Source of the DNA: Casuarina equisetifolia
Lineage: Eukaryota > Streptophyta > Magnoliopsida > Fagales > Casuarinaceae
DNA: 64,000 nt
NCBI GenBank assembly: GCA_028551475.1
Contig: CM052358.1
Location: 18,688,853-18,752,852, forward strand
Reading direction: 5' to 3'
The notes beneath the pieces were generated by a model. The model had not been told where the DNA came from, made no database searches, and saw nothing but the letters and a program-made list of their open reading frames with translations. A program made the translations under genes and the position numbers. This document shows, one piece after another, positions 60,269 through 64,000 of the stretch (its first letter is position 1; each line of letters begins with the position of its first letter).

Positions 60269-63200
60269 TCAAAGTCCAACCCATTTGACCCATCTAAAAG
60301 CCCGACCTACTCTGAAGGGCAATTCATAGTCCTTGGTGACAGCAGGTTCCCTCCTTGCAGCGTCAGGCTCAGACCAAACATATACACCGCGTTCTTGTCG
60401 ACTACCAGGTACAGTATTCTCCAGAATAACAGCAACAAGGAATGCAATCACCATGTTTAATGACAGTAATGTGTTTAGGACATAGTTTAACTGCACACAA
60501 TCGACATTAATAGGTTATGTAGATGTTAGCAATGTCTCTTGAGCCAGCAAACAGAAGTAAGAAGTTTGATTTTGTGAAATTCATCCACAGTAGTAATAGC
60601 AACTGTCCAATATTTTGCAACTTTTCCCTAGGACTGATATGCAACGATACAGCCTAGGCACACATTATGGCAACCATCAATGGCCCCGAGGGCATAATGT
60701 AACTTTATATCTCGATTACCCATAAATCTCAGTAGCTTTTAAAATAAAAAAAGGTTAATATCCACCTTGCCACCTCAGTTTTGGTAGGGAAGTGAGGTAG
60801 GACAAGAGTCACCGCATAGTACACGGGACATACCCCTAATAGGAAAGTGGGCTGTTTAAGGGCGACCATTACATGCACTACCCAAGGATTTTTGTTGTCA
60901 ATTAACTGGTCTAATCTTTTCAGCAGACAGAAATAAATGAGATTTTCAAAATAAGAAAGATTTCTTATCACAGAGATCACAGTGAAGCGTACCCCTCCAT
61001 ATGTGCTGCGGAAAGGCCCATGAGATGCCACAATGTAAGGCTGAAAATAACTTGGGACAGAGAAGTTGGAGCTTGGAGAGATGCCATACTGCTGAAAGTA
61101 CGCTGGTATTGAAAGAGAGAAAAACAAGGATAAACCAACTATGATGATATTCCGGGAGCTTCCAGCCTCACTATAACGTAGATTTGACAAGCCTAATGCC
61201 GTAAGCATTGCCCACATGAAGCACAATAAAGCAGCAACCATGACTTCGGGAATTGATGCTAAAAATCCGCCAACTTTACCTGTGCAGGGCAAAAATCCCT
61301 TTAGGAACAAACAGAACAAAGTTTATAGAACGACTCAAAAGAAAAAGGAGCTTCATGCTGTGGCTTGTTTAAAACTTTAATTGATAACAATTCCATTACA
61401 ATAAGACCAAAAACGTATCTCAACACTACCTCTGTAACTACAGGTTGTTTAAGTGGAAGTCTCAAAGTCAAGGGGTCTGCAAAATCCTGACATTGTATCT
61501 TCTCCTTTTCTTATTTGAACTAAGTAAGAGAACTTTCACTGCTTAATAAATGGTTTGGCAGCATGATGATAAAAAAAAAATACCAACTTCGTATAGATAG
61601 CTGGGTTCAGAATCCAACAAGCTAATATGGCAAGATATCTCACAACATGTGGCATTGTCTACAATCTTAGTAAGTCATTGACTTCATGGTGTCTTACGTG
61701 CACAAGCACAATTGCACCTCCACTGCTTTGGTTACTTTCACATTACCCTCGATCTAGCCCTTATTTGTTTCATCAGCCCAAAAGGCTGATTAACCAAAAT
61801 TACTTTACCACCATGGCAATGTGGGTGGAGTTCTGATAAGACTTGTAATCACTTTCAATAAACTTAGACACATAATCAGCATCAGCACAAAGAACCAACA
61901 AACTAGGCCAGTTCTGAACTTCTCAATCTAGACCTAATCAATACACGCATTTGTTATGCCAAAGCTAGACACAAATGCCAATACCTGGTTTTAATTTAGA
62001 TGAACTCATCTAGCAATTACATTACGGCAGAAAGAACAGAACCGCATCATTATTTGGAAAGACAAAAGGAGGCCAAAGAACTAAGGTTGGTCAAGAAGAA
62101 TTCATCCAAGAGACCAATTGAAGTCAACAGTCTTCAAACAATTCACACAAAGAAACAAAAGTATAATTACGGTTACCAATGGCAGACAACGACATTGGTG
62201 AACATATATGGCTTACAGTTAATATGCTATGGTGAACATATATGGCTTACAGTTGATATGCAATGGTGAACATATATACCATAAACAAAGACAAAAATTT
62301 CTAAGTATAGTTGCTCCGTTCTTGTCAATAAACTTGGAAACAGAAAATAGACACTCACCTATAAGGGATAAGGCTATCAAAATGCATGCACCAAATACAA
62401 CTGCCCTGCGGCTTCCCATTTTTGTCACAGCAATAGTGTGTACATTTTCAGTTAGAGTGGTAGACCCTGTTCCTGTACCCCAAAGACCAGCCAAGACACT
62501 GGAAAGACCTTCCAGACCAATTGCTCGACTGACAACACCTGGTGTTGGAGGTCTTGATGCCACCAACAATGAAGATGCATGGTATGATCCAATCTAAAAA
62601 GTTAAAACAAAGAAAAGTGAGAAATAGATTAACCATATAAATCTGCACAACACGTCTAGATTTGTACAACAAAATGTAACAATCAATAAAAGAAAATCTT
62701 GAAATAGTACAGGCATTTGTTTATCATTCTTCAGGAACTCTATATGATATGTTAGACACAGATATCAGTGGGATGTTCAACGAATTTCTAGAACAGGAAA
62801 CTATATAAGAACCAGTTCAACTGGCCCAAAAATATCAAGGGATTCACACAACATATACAGCTGAACAAAAAACCTTGGAAACCACCAACTCATTCTGAAA
62901 AATCATTAGTTTCACTCTGATTAACCAAGCTTAAAATTTAAAATGTCACCAAGGAAGTTCCAGTAGGCAAGGATGCAACATTGTGTACTCACAAAAGGCT
63001 TCTCTTACAAAATAGAAAATGACAGCTACAGCTTTGCCAATTGTTTTCCTAGCTTGCAATTAGATTTATAATACAACAGCAATCCAGTAATTAGCAATTA
63101 ACTTCTCGAGAAAGAAAGTTTAGGCATTCCATTGATGTAATCGGAAAGAATTAGGTTCCCCGTCTCTACACCTTTGTAGGTAGGTCAACGACTAGAACCA

Positions 63201-64000
63201 GAGCCAGACACCTGATGTATATAGAAAAGTACATATAGTATTATATAGAAATTGCAGAACCTCTCAATTTTTAGGTATAAACACCACAATTCCAACAAAA
63301 TGTTTTAAATGTGAACTGACAGTGTGAACTAGCAGAAAAAAATTGAGAAGAAGATTAAAATTTTGGAGGGTTTTAAATCTCCAAGATAAATAAATAACTA
63401 ACCGAATCCACTGAAGAGATAATAGACACCACACACATAACAACAGCCATCTTCCACTCGAAGACAGGAGTACCCCATTGTAATGGGTAGGGAAATCTGA
63501 ACCACGGGGAAGATTTTAATGCGTGTGAAGTATCAACACGGCAATGTTTCATCCTCGAGATATGCTTCCTACAGCTATCAGATACCATGTTTGAGGCAGG
63601 TACGTTTGCATCACAACCCTTGAAACTATAGACTCCAGCCTCAGTTAGAAGGAAAGCAGCTGCCCATGTGATTGCCAGGCCCAATGGAACCTGAGAAAAG
63701 TAATTGAATCAACTATGTATTTTATTATCAGCAAAAAAGAAAGAAGATATTGTAAACATGAACTCTGACTTACCACATATATCAGAAACACACGATGACC
63801 AAAAACAGATATCTTACGAAGATACTGCAGACAGTAGGTAAAGAACAAATTAGATGTTTCTGGCACAAGTCTAATCAGAAATAAACATCAGACCCTTCTA
63901 ACATTAGCAGTAGAGATAAATTAAGAAATATAACTCCTATAACTGATGCGTATTTAGAGTAGCTTCAGAATACTTACAAGAGAAAAAATAATAACTAGTA
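60269..64000 (-). CDS. Nucleobase-ascorbate transporter NAT11/12-like, C-terminal part
   Basis: Exons in coding order: 63978-64000 (partial, continues past the window), 63774-63824, 63403-63690, 62359-62593, 60993-61279 and 60269-60490 (stop 60269-60271), all GT-AG and in frame. Visible protein: VFGHRVFLIYV; AAAFLLTEAGVYSFKGCDAN; TMKHCR-type MKHCRVDTSHA; EWKMAVVMCVVSIISSVDS; YHASSLLVASRPPTPGVVSR; LAGLWGTGTGSTTLTENVHT; IPEVMVAALLCFMWAMLTAL; LRYSEAGSSRNIIIVGLSLF; IPAYFQQYGIS; and the tail VPGSRQERGVYVWSEPDAAR through RWVKWVGL. NAT (UraA/NCS2) proteins are multi-pass transporters of purines, pyrimidines or ascorbate. The spaced NAT signature appears as ENVHTIAVTK. The closest relatives I know are Arabidopsis NAT11 and NAT12, about 700 aa with a long hydrophilic N terminus, which would lie beyond the right edge. 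Confidence 0.95.
62196..62278. repeat. 34-bp tandem repeat, about 2.4 copies, upstream of exon 62359-62593 in genomic order
   Basis: Two full units (62196-62229 and 62230-62263), each starting TGGTGAACATATATGGC, plus a partial third. It lies in the transporter intron between exons 62359-62593 and 60993-61279. Confidence 0.92.

Overview
The window is nuclear DNA from a flowering plant, most likely a eudicot. Genes are split by AT-rich GT-AG introns, noncoding DNA is AT-rich with many GA/CT and AT microsatellites, and the proteins belong to plant families: a RIN4/NOI protein, TIC100, a phytosulfokine precursor, arogenate dehydratase and a NAT11/12-type transporter. Ty1/copia and Ty3/gypsy remnants fill the middle. 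The species cannot be read from the sequence.

Layout. 116-1431 (+): a four-exon RIN4/NOI-type protein of 138 aa. 2662-9778 (-): an 11-exon TIC100/EMB1211 gene of 876 aa, a MORN-repeat subunit of the chloroplast inner-envelope TIC complex. 13344-14264 (-): an unrecognised acidic, probably nuclear protein with an EAR-type motif, whose 5' leader holds a 70-bp GA/CT tract and small reading frames. 19.0-20.2 kb: a Ty3/gypsy gag remnant. 21662-26903 (-): a structurally complete copia element with two 216-bp LTRs, PBS, PPT and a 5-bp target duplication, inserted into the integrase of an older copia element. About 28.0-28.3 kb (+): a further copia fragment. 32684-33131 (-): a three-exon phytosulfokine precursor (94 aa, YIYTQ pentapeptide). 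38257-43835 (+): a heavily decayed Ty3/gypsy element with recognisable long terminal repeats. 45535-45615 (+): tRNA-Leu(AAG). 51493-52791 (-): an intronless arogenate/prephenate dehydratase (432 aa). 60269-64000 (-): the C-terminal half of a NAT11/12-like nucleobase-ascorbate transporter, running off the window edge.

The genes are independent plant transcription units, not a cluster or operon. TIC100 (protein import) and arogenate dehydratase (phenylalanine synthesis) both serve the plastid, but they lie about 42 kb apart with retroelements between them. The RIN4-like protein and phytosulfokine are both tied to immune or growth signalling at the plasma membrane or apoplast; their co-location is probably chance. 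I found no convincing new multi-gene system. The observations most worth following are the small reading frames ahead of the EAR-motif gene, the nested copia insertion, the possible TIC100 N-terminal extension and two unassigned secreted-peptide-like reading frames. Exon borders were assigned by hand from GT-AG sites, reading-frame continuity and family similarity, with no database search.
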